A DNA stretch of 33,973 nucleotides from Archangium violaceum Cb vi76 (GCF_000733295.1 NZ_JPMI01000146.1:1-33973), one strand, 5' to 3'. Positions 1 through 7,566 are shown, counted from the stretch's first letter. The notes: generated by a model not told the origin, from the letters alone. Made by a program: numbers and translations.

Positions 1-140
1 CCCTCGCGGAGGGCTGTCGACGAATGCCGTCCAGCGTGCTCGCTCGGCTCGCCCGCCCTCCCGCGTCCGGTTGCTACCAGCCGACGGGCCCCGTAGGGCG
101 AACCACCTGACCTCCAGCGTAGTCCTCGAGCCCCTTGGCC

Positions 141-222
141 CACTGCTCACGATGGCCGATCCCGGTGATCACGATGCCCCGATCTCGCTGATCACGATGC
201 TCCGCTCCTGGTGATCACGATG
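141..222. repeat. Short tandem repeat, 23-bp unit, about 3.5 copies
   Basis: Read on the minus strand, three units of 23, 23 and 22 bp (200-222, 177-199, 155-176) each begin CATCGTGATCA; a partial fourth copy (CATCGTGAGCAG) lies at 141-154. The unit contains the palindrome TGATCA. Because 23 is not a multiple of three, each copy shifts the reading frame, and the third copy supplies the stop codon of the short frame ending at 169. This is seen directly; any role is unknown. Confidence 0.75.
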
Positions 223-309
223 GGCCGACGCGCGCATCCTCTCTCCCCGAGGCAACGCCGCCGCCGCGTCCGCGATGCAATAGAGCAGCAGATAGGCCCT
301 GTCAGTCAT
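169..309 (-). pseudogene. Possible truncated second GvpL/GvpF-like gene (46 codons)
   Basis: The ATG lies inside the last codons of the upstream gas vesicle gene (8-nt overlap, CATGACTGA), the usual arrangement of translationally coupled gvp genes. The first 20 or so residues (RAYLLLYCIADAAAALPRG) resemble the N-terminal beta strand that opens GvpL/GvpF proteins and align loosely with the start of the upstream protein. The frame then enters 23-bp tandem repeats and stops after 46 codons, far short of the family's roughly 250 residues. In another frame past the repeats an open stretch with a protein-like composition runs to a stop near 68. I read this as a gene broken by repeat expansion or deletion. 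It could instead be a genuine short peptide or chance coding. Confidence 0.4.
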
Positions 310-1159
310 GGGTTCGCGCCTCGCGTCCATCGCCAGACATGTCTCCGAGGCGCGGCGCGAAGTTGTAGGCCGGCCAGGGCCCCCGCGCCGACAGGTGCAG
401 GCCGCGCGCCAACAGGGGCTCCGCCAACGGCTCCAGTCGCATCGCCAGCTCCGCCTCCGCGCCTCGCGGCAGGAGGAGTGCCCAATGGAAGACGCCCTCC
501 CGCTCTGGCTGCTCCGGATTGCGCGAAGGTGGTCGCAAGGGGCGCCAATCGCGCACCAGTCCCTCGAGGGCTCGAGCGAGCTCCGCCTGCGTTTCCTGGG
601 CCCACGCACGCGCCGCACGCACCGCATCCTTGCGCAGCTTCTGCTCCATCAAATAGCGCGCGCCCCCTTGCGTCGACAGCTTCGCCACGCGGGGATCCGC
701 GGCGAACATGGCCTCCTCACAGGCCCGCACGTCCAGTGAGCCCTGGAGCGACCACTCTTCTACGTGCGCCGCCTTCTCGATGAAGGCAGAGATTCCCGCC
801 CGCTCACGCCGGAGCAGCTCCTCGAGCCGCTCCGCCGACGAGAACAAGCACCCGAAGCGCAGCGGCAGCACCGGGGAGGCGCGCATCATCCGTTCGATGA
901 CGGCTTCATGGCGCAGGGCGCGCGGCCCGAGCCATTCGAGGTCCTTCAAGTGGGCCTCGCCCGCCTCTCCTGTCCACTCGTGGAGCGGAACCTCGCAGCA
1001 GATGGCCGCGAGGTCCTCGTGCACCCGCGCGCCGAGCGGCACCGTTGCGTCGAGGCCGTGGCCCACCGCCACTCCGGCCGCATCCGCGCGCGCGAAGCAG
1101 AAGACGTACAGCCCCACGCCTTCTTCGCCCCTGGAAAGGGCGGTCTCTCTTGCGTTCAT
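302..1159 (-). CDS. GvpL/GvpF family gas vesicle protein
   Basis: 285 residues from the chosen ATG; the frame could start 20 codons earlier, but the ATG at 1159 puts the family's opening strand (GLYVFCFARADAAG) close to the N-terminus. The body carries the hallmark segment PVLPLRFGCLFSS about 100 residues in, followed by a helical region and a C-terminal second domain (FHWALLLPRGAEAE, then GPWPAYNFAP near the end). The length fits GvpL/GvpF proteins, which are accessory proteins of gas vesicle assembly that bind GvpA or cap nascent vesicles. No gvpA, gvpN or gvpK is visible; since the gene points toward the left edge, the rest of a cluster would lie outside the window or be absent. Myxobacteria are not known for buoyancy, so the role is unclear. 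Confidence 0.85.
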   Translation of the reverse strand: MNARETALSRGEEGVGLYVFCFARADAAGVAVGHGLDATVPLGARVHEDLAAICCEVPLHEWTGEAGEAHLKDLEWLGPRALRHEAVIERMMRASPVLPLRFGCLFSSAERLEELLRRERAGISAFIEKAAHVEEWSLQGSLDVRACEEAMFAADPRVAKLSTQGGARYLMEQKLRKDAVRAARAWAQETQAELARALEGLVRDWRPLRPPSRNPEQPEREGVFHWALLLPRGAEAELAMRLEPLAEPLLARGLHLSARGPWPAYNFAPRLGDMSGDGREARTHD

Positions 1160-1287
1160 GGTGCCCCGCAGTGTCCCGCCCGCCTCCGACAGAGGCGGGG
1201 TGCACGCGGGTGCCATCACGTCAGGAACAAGACAAGTGCTCAGGGACGGAGCGCCATGTGTTGTCTCCTGGTCATGAAGTGCCCACT

Positions 1288-1426
1288 GCCCCCTCTCCCC
1301 TCGGGAGAGGGTCAGGGTGAGGGTATCCAGGTCCGTTCTTCAACCCGTGACCCACTGTGTGGACACGGGGTTCAACCCGGGTTCACCCAACACCCTCACC
1401 CCGTCCCTCTCCCGGAGGGCGAGGGG
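1288..1426. repeat. Inverted pair of REP-like palindromic elements
   Basis: The left arm at 1288-1325 reads CCCTCTCCCCTCGGGAGAGG and ends in AGGGTGAGGG. The right arm at 1391-1426 is its near reverse complement (CACCCTCACC, then CCCTCTCCCGGAGGGCGAGG). Each arm is itself a hairpin, and the two lie head to head with about 65 bp of unrelated sequence between. This is the classic bacterial interspersed REP/BIME layout. It fills the gap between the gas vesicle gene and the AIB operon; no gene is visible in 1160-1455. Confidence 0.8.
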
Positions 1427-1455
1427 TTATTGGAGGGGTTATCGGGTACGGTCAA

Positions 1456-2385
1456 TCAGCATGGGCCAGCGTCCACGCCGTCAGAAGAAGCTCCGGGCGA
1501 CAGTTGGCCCATGACGTGCGATTGGCCGTCCTCGGACTTCACGCGGTAGGCGACAGCGCCGTCCCGCTGCGCCGCCGTCTGGAATACCACCCGCGAGGGC
1601 AGCAGCAGCGGGCGGCGGAACGCCGAGGTCAGGGTGAGCGCGGGAACTTCCGCCGCCTCGCCCATCTCCGCCACGCAACGGCCCACGGTCCACATGCCGT
1701 GCGCGATGGCACGCGGAAAACCGAAGGCACGTGCCGTGAGGGCATGCAGGTGGATGGGGTTGTAATCCCCCGAGGCCCGCGCGTAGCGGCGGCCCGTGTC
1801 CTCGGTCACCTTCCAGGGCGAGGGACGGCTGTGGGCGAAGAGCGCGTCCTCCTCCGTGGCGGCGGCCGTGGTACCCGCGGGCCGCTCCTCACGAGGACGC
1901 TCGCCAGCACCGGGCAGCCGGCGCAGCATCGTGGTGACAGCGCTCCACACGAGTTCCCCGTCCTGCTCCACGAGGGTGTGCAGGTCCAGCTCGCGTCCCT
2001 GCCGGACCTCGCGCTGTCCCTCCACCCACGCGTGCACGGAAAGAGAAGCGCCCTCCGCCAGCCGCCGGTACTGCCGGATGTGGTTGCGCACGTGAATCAT
2101 CCCGAGCAGGCGGTAGGGAAACTCGGAGCGATTGAGCAGGGAGAGGTGCAGCGGCGCGGCGAGCACCTGGGGAAAGGGCAACGGAAGAAAGCCATCCGCC
2201 GGGAAGTCACACACCTCGCGGTAGAGCGCGAGCTGCCGCGGGTCCGGCGTGAAGGAACGCACGCGCACCTCGAGCCGGGGCACCTCGCCCGGGCGCGCGG
2301 GGCGGCGGGCCACGGCGGCCCGCAGCAGTTCCACAGAGAGGGACGGGGGATCAACGAGCTCGAGCACTGGTGCAGAGACGGACAA
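1456..2385 (-). CDS. MaoC/HtdX-like double hotdog acyl-CoA dehydratase
   Basis: 309 residues from a TTG start preceded by AGGAG nine bases upstream. The protein looks like a double hotdog fold. The N-terminal half has FPYRLLGMIHVRNHIRQY, as in mycobacterial HtdX-type dehydratases. The C-terminal half carries the R-specific hydratase signature YARASGDYNPIHLHALTA followed by FGFPRAIAHGMW, with the catalytic Asp and His of hydratase 2 enzymes. The family reversibly hydrates 2-enoyl-CoA or enoyl-ACP substrates. It lies 54 bp after mvaS in the same direction and is probably the last gene of the AIB operon. I infer that it may act on an intermediate of isovaleryl-CoA synthesis or on an iso-fatty acyl chain; the substrate is not shown by sequence. 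Confidence 0.85.
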   Translation of the reverse strand: MSVSAPVLELVDPPSLSVELLRAAVARRPARPGEVPRLEVRVRSFTPDPRQLALYREVCDFPADGFLPLPFPQVLAAPLHLSLLNRSEFPYRLLGMIHVRNHIRQYRRLAEGASLSVHAWVEGQREVRQGRELDLHTLVEQDGELVWSAVTTMLRRLPGAGERPREERPAGTTAAATEEDALFAHSRPSPWKVTEDTGRRYARASGDYNPIHLHALTARAFGFPRAIAHGMWTVGRCVAEMGEAAEVPALTLTSAFRRPLLLPSRVVFQTAAQRDGAVAYRVKSEDGQSHVMGQLSPGASSDGVDAGPC

Positions 2386-2439
2386 AGGGAATGGCTCCTG
2401 TGATGTCTGGATAGTCGATCCGCGGCCCCCCGGCCAGTC

Positions 2440-3693
2440 TCAGCCCGCGGCGTAGATGCGGCGGTGCTCGCGGATCTCCGCGAGGCGGAACTCCCCCGGT
2501 GCCGGAGTCAACGGCTCCGGCGCGTCCGAGGCGAGCCCCATGATGCGCTCGTACTCCGCCACGGAGACGCGCTCGCGCTTCGCGAGCACCGCCTCCACGT
2601 CCGCCTGGGCCATCCGCCGCGCCGCCCCCTCCCCCACCACGCCCGAGTAGAACTCCGCGACGCACCCGCTGCCGTAGGACAGCAGGCCCACCCGCTTGCC
2701 AGCCAGCGCGGCGCCCTCGCCATGTAGCAGCCCCGCGAGCGCCAGGTACAACGAAGCGGTGTACACGTTGCCGATGCGGGCGTTGAGCCCCAGCGACGAC
2801 GCCACCTGCGCCTCGTAGCTGGCCTGGGACTTCGCCGCCTCCTCGCGCGCCGCCGGAGTGCTGTCCTGGCTGCCCGGCGCGTCCTCCAGGTCGCACAGCC
2901 TCAGCTGCGTGTGCGCCTTGCGCGCCATCTTGCAGAAGGGCACGTGGTAGAGGATGCGCGCGAGCTGCTCGCCCGGCAGCGAGTCTCCCCAGCGCACCAC
3001 CTCGTGCGCCAGCGCGCGCTCGCGCCAGCCGCGATACGCGCCCGCAAGCGCATCCTGGTAGCAGCTGATGGAGTAGTGCCCGTCCACCACCGCCTCCCGC
3101 CGGCCGAGCGGCCGCCAGAAGTCATAGACATCCATGGAGCACACGCCGTTCAGCCCGATGTCCAGCGCGAGCAGGTCCGGCTGCTCCGACACCAGCAGCG
3201 CCACCGCACCACCGCCCTGGGTCGGCTCGCCCGCCGTGTTCAGCCCGTAGCGCGCGATGTCCGAGCACACCACGATGGCCGAGCGGCCCGCCGCCGCGCC
3301 CGAGGCAATCCACTCGGCGGCCGCCATCAGCCCCGCGGTGCCGCCGTAGCACGCGTGCTGCGTGTCGAAGGTCCTCATCGTCCTCGGCAGCTTCAGCAGC
3401 CCCTGGACGTGCGAGGCCACCGCCTTCGAGTGGTCCACCCCCGTCTCCGTGCCCACCACCAGCATGCCCACCCGCGACGGCTCCACGCCGTTGCGCTGGA
3501 TGAGCCGGGACGCGGCCGTCGCGGCGAGCGAGACCGAGTCCTCGCCCGGATCCGCCACCGCCATCTCCTTCGCGCCCAGGCCCGCCGTGAACTTCGCGGG
3601 ATCCACACCCCTGGCCCGGGCCAGGTCCTCGATGTCCACGTACCGGCGGGGGACCGCGATCGCCAACGCCTCGATTCCAACCTGCTTCTTCAT
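2440..3693 (-). CDS. mvaS: Hydroxymethylglutaryl-CoA synthase
   Basis: 417 residues, ATG preceded by AAGGAG. It condenses acetyl-CoA with acetoacetyl-CoA to HMG-CoA. The catalytic triad is visible: Glu83 (VVGTETGVDHSKA), the acyl-accepting Cys115 (TQHACYGGTAGL) and His250 (LYHVPFCKMARKA). Length and motifs match bacterial HMG-CoA synthases. In M. xanthus, mvaS sits directly after aibC and feeds HMG-CoA into the alternative isovaleryl-CoA route; the order here is the same, with a 24-bp gap to aibC. It may also serve mevalonate-dependent isoprenoid synthesis. Confidence 0.95.
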   Translation of the reverse strand: MKKQVGIEALAIAVPRRYVDIEDLARARGVDPAKFTAGLGAKEMAVADPGEDSVSLAATAASRLIQRNGVEPSRVGMLVVGTETGVDHSKAVASHVQGLLKLPRTMRTFDTQHACYGGTAGLMAAAEWIASGAAAGRSAIVVCSDIARYGLNTAGEPTQGGGAVALLVSEQPDLLALDIGLNGVCSMDVYDFWRPLGRREAVVDGHYSISCYQDALAGAYRGWRERALAHEVVRWGDSLPGEQLARILYHVPFCKMARKAHTQLRLCDLEDAPGSQDSTPAAREEAAKSQASYEAQVASSLGLNARIGNVYTASLYLALAGLLHGEGAALAGKRVGLLSYGSGCVAEFYSGVVGEGAARRMAQADVEAVLAKRERVSVAEYERIMGLASDAPEPLTPAPGEFRLAEIREHRRIYAAG

Positions 3694-3717
3694 GGAAAGC
3701 TCCTTGGCCTCGTGGGC

Positions 3718-4758
3718 TCACTGCAACTCGGGGGGAACCAGCACCAGACGGCCCGCGACCTCGCGGTTCTCCAGACGGAAGTGCGCCCGGCCGGCCTCCG
3801 CCAGCGGCACCGACTCCGCCACGAAGGGACGGATCTTCCCGTCCGCCACCAGTTGCAGCGACTGGTCCAGCTCCTCGCGCGTGGTGGCGTACGCCCCGAG
3901 GATCTCCAGCTCCTTCACGATGACGAGGCCCGGGTTCAAATCCACCGTGCCCGTCTCCAGGTTGCCCACCACCACCACCCGGCCACCCGGCGCCATCGCC
4001 TTCAGCGTCTGCCCGAAGGTCACGCTGCCCACGATCTCGATGGCCACGTTGACGCCCTCGCCGCCCGTGCGCCGCCGCGCCTCGGACGCGAAGTCCAGCC
4101 CGCGCGAGACGATGACCTCGTCCGCGCCCGCCTCGCGCAGCGCCTGCACCTTGGCCTCGCCGGACGTCACCGCGATGACGCGCGCCCCATCCAGCTTCGC
4201 CAACTGCACCGCCGCCAGGCCCACGCCGCCGCTCGCCCCGGTGATGAGCACCGTCTCCCCATCACGCACCCGGCCACGCGTCCGCACCGTGTGCACCGCC
4301 GTGCCGAGCGTGCAGCACACCGTGGCGGCCACCGGCCAGGGCAGGTTCGCGGGCACCCGGCCCAGCCCCGCCACCGGCGCCGTCATGTACTGCGCGTAGC
4401 CTCCGGAGATCTCCTCCCCGAAGAAGCGGTTGTCCTTCTTGCACAGGCTGTTGCGCCCGCTCTTGCACAGCGCGCACTCGCCACACGAGAGCCGCTGCAG
4501 CGTCGCCACCCGGTCGCCCACCTTCCATCCCGGCGTGTCCGGACCCACCTCCACCACCTCGCCAGCGGCCTCGTGGCCGAGGATCGCGGGCACGTGCGTG
4601 CGCGGCAGGTTGCCCCGGCGGTTGATGACGTCGTGGTAGCAGACGCCGCAAGCATGGACGCGGATGAGCACCTCGCCTCGCCCCGGCCGGGGATCGGGCA
4701 CGGACTCCAACTTCAAATTGCTCGCCTCACCAAACTCACGCAGCACGACAGCCTTCAT
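3718..4758 (-). CDS. aibC: AibC, zinc-dependent MDR-family 3,3-dimethylacrylyl-CoA reductase
   Basis: 346 residues from an ATG preceded by AGGGAG; a longer frame exists, but the medium-chain dehydrogenase fold begins at MKAVVLREFG. Catalytic zinc ligands are likely Cys40 (CGVCYHD) and His62 (the GHEAAGEV signature). The structural zinc site has all four cysteines, Cys92, 95, 98 and 106 (SCGECALCKSGRNSLC). The Rossmann motif GASGGVGLAAVQLAK binds NAD(P)H. In M. xanthus, AibC reduces 3,3-dimethylacrylyl-CoA to isovaleryl-CoA, the last step of the pathway. Position between aibB and mvaS supports orthology. From sequence alone it would be a generic alcohol dehydrogenase; the specific call rests on context. 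Confidence 0.9.
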   Translation of the reverse strand: MKAVVLREFGEASNLKLESVPDPRPGRGEVLIRVHACGVCYHDVINRRGNLPRTHVPAILGHEAAGEVVEVGPDTPGWKVGDRVATLQRLSCGECALCKSGRNSLCKKDNRFFGEEISGGYAQYMTAPVAGLGRVPANLPWPVAATVCCTLGTAVHTVRTRGRVRDGETVLITGASGGVGLAAVQLAKLDGARVIAVTSGEAKVQALREAGADEVIVSRGLDFASEARRRTGGEGVNVAIEIVGSVTFGQTLKAMAPGGRVVVVGNLETGTVDLNPGLVIVKELEILGAYATTREELDQSLQLVADGKIRPFVAESVPLAEAGRAHFRLENREVAGRLVLVPPELQ

Positions 4759-4804
4759 GGAGCACTCCCTGGCCGGTAAAGACACTCTTTCTGTGTATGG
4801 AAAC

Positions 4805-5545
4805 TCAGGCGCCCACGAGCTGCTCGCGGAGGCCTCTGGAATCAATGGCGCGGATGGCGGACACCGTGCGCGCATCCGGAAGCGGTGTGACGGGCAGCGG
4901 CTCCTCCACCTCGAAGGAGAAACCGGTGCGCTCCTGGATGGCGTCGAGCTCCACCCAGGGATGACGGGCCAGCAGCCGGGCCCCGCCCGCCCCGAGCTCG
5001 AAGACGCCCAGGTCGGAGATGAGCTTCACCGGACGGCGATCGTCCCGGGTGGTCGCCACCTGCACCTCGGGCACGAGGTTGCGGCGCGACTGCCGCGGCA
5101 CCACCAGCACCGGCCGGCGCACCCACTGCCGCAGCGTGGCCGCCCCCGCCACTCCGGGGAACTTGCTCCGCGGCCGCTCCAGGCTGCCCGAGGCCGTCAT
5201 GTTCGTCCGCCCCTGCGCATCCACCTCGGCGGCCCCGAAGAAGACGGTGTCCACCCTCCCCCGCCGCGCATGGTCGAAGAGATCCGGAATGGTGATCTCC
5301 GCCGAGCGTCCCTCCAGGTAGCCGAGGTCCTCGGACGAGGGGTACAGGCTCGGCAGGTCCGGATCCAACGAGCCGACACACGACAGATACGTCAGTCCGG
5401 GCGCGTGCGTGGCCCGGGCCACCGCGATGGCGAGAATGGCCAGCGGCGAGGCGACTCCGGTGGCCACCACGTCCCCATCGTCGATCTCCCGCGCGAGCAG
5501 CGAGACGACCATCTCAGCGGGAGTCACCGCGGGCGCCACGTTCAT
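4805..5545 (-). CDS. aibB: AibB, beta subunit of the 3-methylglutaconyl-CoA decarboxylase
   Basis: 246 residues; the ATG overlaps the aibA stop (ATGA) and follows GGAGGG. The fold is that of the beta subunit of glutaconate/3-oxoacid CoA-transferases. In true transferases a glutamate in this region forms the acyl-CoA thioester; here the site reads LTYLSCVGSL with Cys56 in the expected place. As I recall, M. xanthus AibB has its active-site cysteine at the same number, and the AibA/AibB complex is a cofactor-free decarboxylase despite its family. This supports decarboxylation of 3-methylglutaconyl-CoA to 3,3-dimethylacrylyl-CoA with AibA. A 46-bp gap separates it from aibC. Confidence 0.93.
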   Translation of the reverse strand: MNVAPAVTPAEMVVSLLAREIDDGDVVATGVASPLAILAIAVARATHAPGLTYLSCVGSLDPDLPSLYPSSEDLGYLEGRSAEITIPDLFDHARRGRVDTVFFGAAEVDAQGRTNMTASGSLERPRSKFPGVAGAATLRQWVRRPVLVVPRQSRRNLVPEVQVATTRDDRRPVKLISDLGVFELGAGGARLLARHPWVELDAIQERTGFSFEVEEPLPVTPLPDARTVSAIRAIDSRGLREQLVGA

Positions 5546-6342
5546 GCCGCCCTCCGCGTCTGGAGCAGCGTGCTCAGGAACTCCGCCTCCCGCCCGGCCT
5601 CGGCCAGCGCGAGGTAGTCCGCCAACATCGCGTCGTCGTGCGGGTACAGCCCGGTGCACCCGGTGGGCAGGGCCCCCTGGCGCGCCAGGGCCACACGCTC
5701 CACCTGGAAGCCGGGAATCGTCACACGTGGGAGCCGGGACACGCGCTCCTCGGCCGTGGCCAACACCCGCCGCGCCGCGCCTGCCACCAGCACGTCCGTC
5801 GTCGGGTCCTCGATGAACAGGTTGCCCCGCTCGTCCGCCGCGCGTGCATGGATGAGCGCCACGTCCGGATAGAAGGCCGGCTCCACCGGCACCCGCTGCC
5901 CCGTGAACGGATCCACCACCGTCTGGAGCGGATCCGCATCGGCCAACTCGGACACGTCCGCGTCCGGCGCGGGCAGGAAGGGCACGCCCATGGACGCCGC
6001 GCGCAGCCGCTGGACGATGCGGTAGCCGTCATGCTCGCGCCACTGGAGCCGCCCCTGCTCGATGGCCCGCTTGAGGCACGGCATGGGCCGCACCCGGTTC
6101 TCCAGGTTCAACGCCCCGAAGGGCAGCTCCACCCGCGACAGACAACCCCCGGCCACCAGGAACTCGGCGGGCAGCGGGTTGGGCAGCGAGATGAGCTTCA
6201 AGTCCTTGCGGCCCTGGGCGATCAGCTCCAGCACCATCGCCATGGGCGCGCGGCCCAGCATGAAACCGCCCGTGGCCAGCCACGCCCCATCCGGGATGGA
6301 CGCCACCAGCTCGGACAGAGAGCCCCAGCGGCCCGGCCTCAT
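5542..6342 (-). CDS. aibA: AibA, alpha subunit of the 3-methylglutaconyl-CoA decarboxylase
   Basis: 266 residues; the ATG overlaps the aibR stop (ATGA) and follows GGGGAG. It belongs to CoA-transferase family I, alpha subunit, with ATGGFMLGRAPMAMV near the N-terminus and the conserved stretch DVALIHARAADERGNLFI in the middle. It should form a heteromer with AibB, made from the next gene with a 4-base overlap, so the subunits are probably made in equal amounts. The role is inferred from the M. xanthus AIB pathway. By family alone it would be annotated as a glutaconate CoA-transferase subunit. Confidence 0.92.
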   Translation of the reverse strand: MRPGRWGSLSELVASIPDGAWLATGGFMLGRAPMAMVLELIAQGRKDLKLISLPNPLPAEFLVAGGCLSRVELPFGALNLENRVRPMPCLKRAIEQGRLQWREHDGYRIVQRLRAASMGVPFLPAPDADVSELADADPLQTVVDPFTGQRVPVEPAFYPDVALIHARAADERGNLFIEDPTTDVLVAGAARRVLATAEERVSRLPRVTIPGFQVERVALARQGALPTGCTGLYPHDDAMLADYLALAEAGREAEFLSTLLQTRRAA

Positions 6343-7007
6343 GACTTCTCCCCCACCGCCACGGGAGGAACGATCGACAACTGCGGAGCACCCGCCCCGG
6401 GCACGGCCGCCGCCGGCGAGACGAGCCCTGCGAAGAGCAGCTCCACCATCTCGTTGGAGACCTGCTCGGCCGTCAGCCGCCCATCGGGCTGGAACCACTT
6501 GTAGATCCACAGCACCATGCCGAGGAACGAGAACGCCGCGACGGTGGGCTGCACGGTGCGGATACGCCCCATGCGCACGGCCTCGGAGAAGGCATCCTCG
6601 AGGAACCGCACGTAGGCCTTCTTGCGGCTGTCGATGAAGGCCCGCGCCTCGCCGGTGAGCGTGGCGTGCTCGTGGAGGATGATGATGACCTCCTTGCTGC
6701 AGCCGCCCGTCACCAGGTGGATGTTGAGCCGCATGCACTCGCGCAGCCGCGCGACGGGATCCTCCAGATGCCGCACCTGGTCGAGCACCTGCTGCTCGAA
6801 GGCATCCATCCCGTAGCTCATGATGTCGAAGAGCAGTTGCTCCTTGTTCTGCACGTGGTGGTAGAGCCCCGCCTTCGTCATCCGGCACGCGGCGGCGATC
6901 TCCTGCATCGAGGTGCCCTCGTACCCGCGCTCGCAGATGAGGCGCGCCGCCGTCTCCAGGATGGTCCTGTAGCGCTCGCCGTCGTCTGGCCTTCGCCCCG
7001 AGTTCAT
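6339..7007 (-). CDS. aibR: AibR, TetR-family regulator of isovaleryl-CoA synthesis
   Basis: 222 residues from the ATG at 7007, preceded by GGAGGA. The N-terminus is a TetR helix-turn-helix: ILETAARLICERGYEGTS, then MQEIAAACRMTKAGLYHHV. The rest is a helical ligand-binding and dimerisation domain. In M. xanthus, AibR binds isovaleryl-CoA and controls the aib operon. This gene is first in the operon, overlaps aibA by 4 bases, and has a perfect palindrome 42 bp upstream of its start. Autoregulation with the whole operon is therefore likely. Confidence 0.92.
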   Translation of the reverse strand: MNSGRRPDDGERYRTILETAARLICERGYEGTSMQEIAAACRMTKAGLYHHVQNKEQLLFDIMSYGMDAFEQQVLDQVRHLEDPVARLRECMRLNIHLVTGGCSKEVIIILHEHATLTGEARAFIDSRKKAYVRFLEDAFSEAVRMGRIRTVQPTVAAFSFLGMVLWIYKWFQPDGRLTAEQVSNEMVELLFAGLVSPAAAVPGAGAPQLSIVPPVAVGEKS

Positions 7008-7048
7008 CGCGTGTCCTCCGTGGGTGGCCGTCCGCCATCCGGACGACC

Positions 7049-7064
7049 TACCGACCGGTCGGTA
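7049..7064. promoter_or_regulatory. Probable AibR operator, perfect 16-bp palindrome
   Basis: TACCGACCGGTCGGTA is a perfect inverted repeat ending 42 bp before the aibR start. The published M. xanthus AibR operator is described as an 18-bp near-perfect palindrome in the aib promoter. Here 16 of 18 positions are symmetrical and the outer pair mismatches. TetR proteins commonly bind such CCGACCGGTCGG-type sites. Confidence 0.85.
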
Positions 7065-7092
7065 AATGCACCCGGGTGACACGAGGCGTCAA
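7063..7092 (-). promoter_or_regulatory. Possible sigma-70-type promoter of the aib operon
   Basis: On the minus strand TTGACG (7092-7087) is followed after 18 bp by CATTTA (7068-7063). The -35 match is good and the -10 match is poor. The -10 region touches the palindrome at 7049-7064, so a bound regulator would block polymerase. This is inference from spacing and hexamers only. Confidence 0.4.
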
Positions 7093-7239
7093 GCCCAAAT
7101 CACTCGAAGGGGGCGGAAACACGTGAAAACAAGGGGTTGGCGGCCGGCTCCTCCCCGGTCGGGAGGGTCAGGGCTCGCTGCACCACCCACATGGACATAC
7201 CCACCTTCCTGGCGCCACAGGCACGGCAGGAGGCGGAAG

Positions 7240-7566
7240 ATGGCGCTGAATCTGAAGAAGCGGCTCGCGGTGGCCGGGGCGGTACTCGGGGCTTCGCTGT
7301 TCACGTTGGCGATCGCCAACGCGCAGATCGATCCCGCCACGGGGCAACCCACGACACCTGGCGTCTCCCCGACGCCCCCGGGGCTCCCGCCCCAACCGGG
7401 GAGCGTGCCCACGACGACTCCCTACGACTCGGATGGAGGCCTCGGTGGCTCTGGCATCGCGCCGAGCTACCCCTCGCCTTTCGACTCGACGGATGCGGGA
7501 CTGGGCGGCTCCGGCGGGCTCATGCCACCGCCCATCCTGGGCGGACTGGACGCGGGCCTGAGATAG
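7240..7566 (+). CDS. Small secreted Pro/Gly-rich protein, unknown function
   Basis: 108 residues; the ATG follows AGGAGG. A Sec signal peptide is clear: MALNLKKRLAVAGAV, then a hydrophobic run ending at ANAQ. The mature part of about 80 residues is low-complexity, rich in Pro, Gly, Ser and Thr. It contains two copies of GLGGSG, each following an acidic/aromatic patch (PYDSDGGLGGSG and PFDSTDAGLGGSG). No catalytic motif or cysteine is seen. It is divergent from the aib operon, with a 233-bp region between the starts. The extended palindrome after its stop could end its transcript. No family was recognised. Confidence 0.75.
   Translation: MALNLKKRLAVAGAVLGASLFTLAIANAQIDPATGQPTTPGVSPTPPGLPPQPGSVPTTTPYDSDGGLGGSGIAPSYPSPFDSTDAGLGGSGGLMPPPILGGLDAGLR

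Noticed and set aside
141-222. CRISPR array
   Set aside because: The repeats are directly adjacent 23-bp tandem units with no spacers and no cas genes are near.
2911-4779. 622-codon plus-strand frame opposite mvaS and aibC
   Set aside because: His/Arg-rich shadow of two catalytic-motif-bearing genes.
3718-4875. 39-residue N-terminal extension of AibC
   Set aside because: The extension overlaps the end of aibB, and the ATG at 4758 has a good ribosome binding site exactly at the start of the dehydrogenase fold.
5542-7038. A single 498-residue fusion of regulator-region sequence with AibA
   Set aside because: The upstream part is an off-frame shadow of aibR; AibA has its own ATG with GGGGAG, overlapping the aibR stop.
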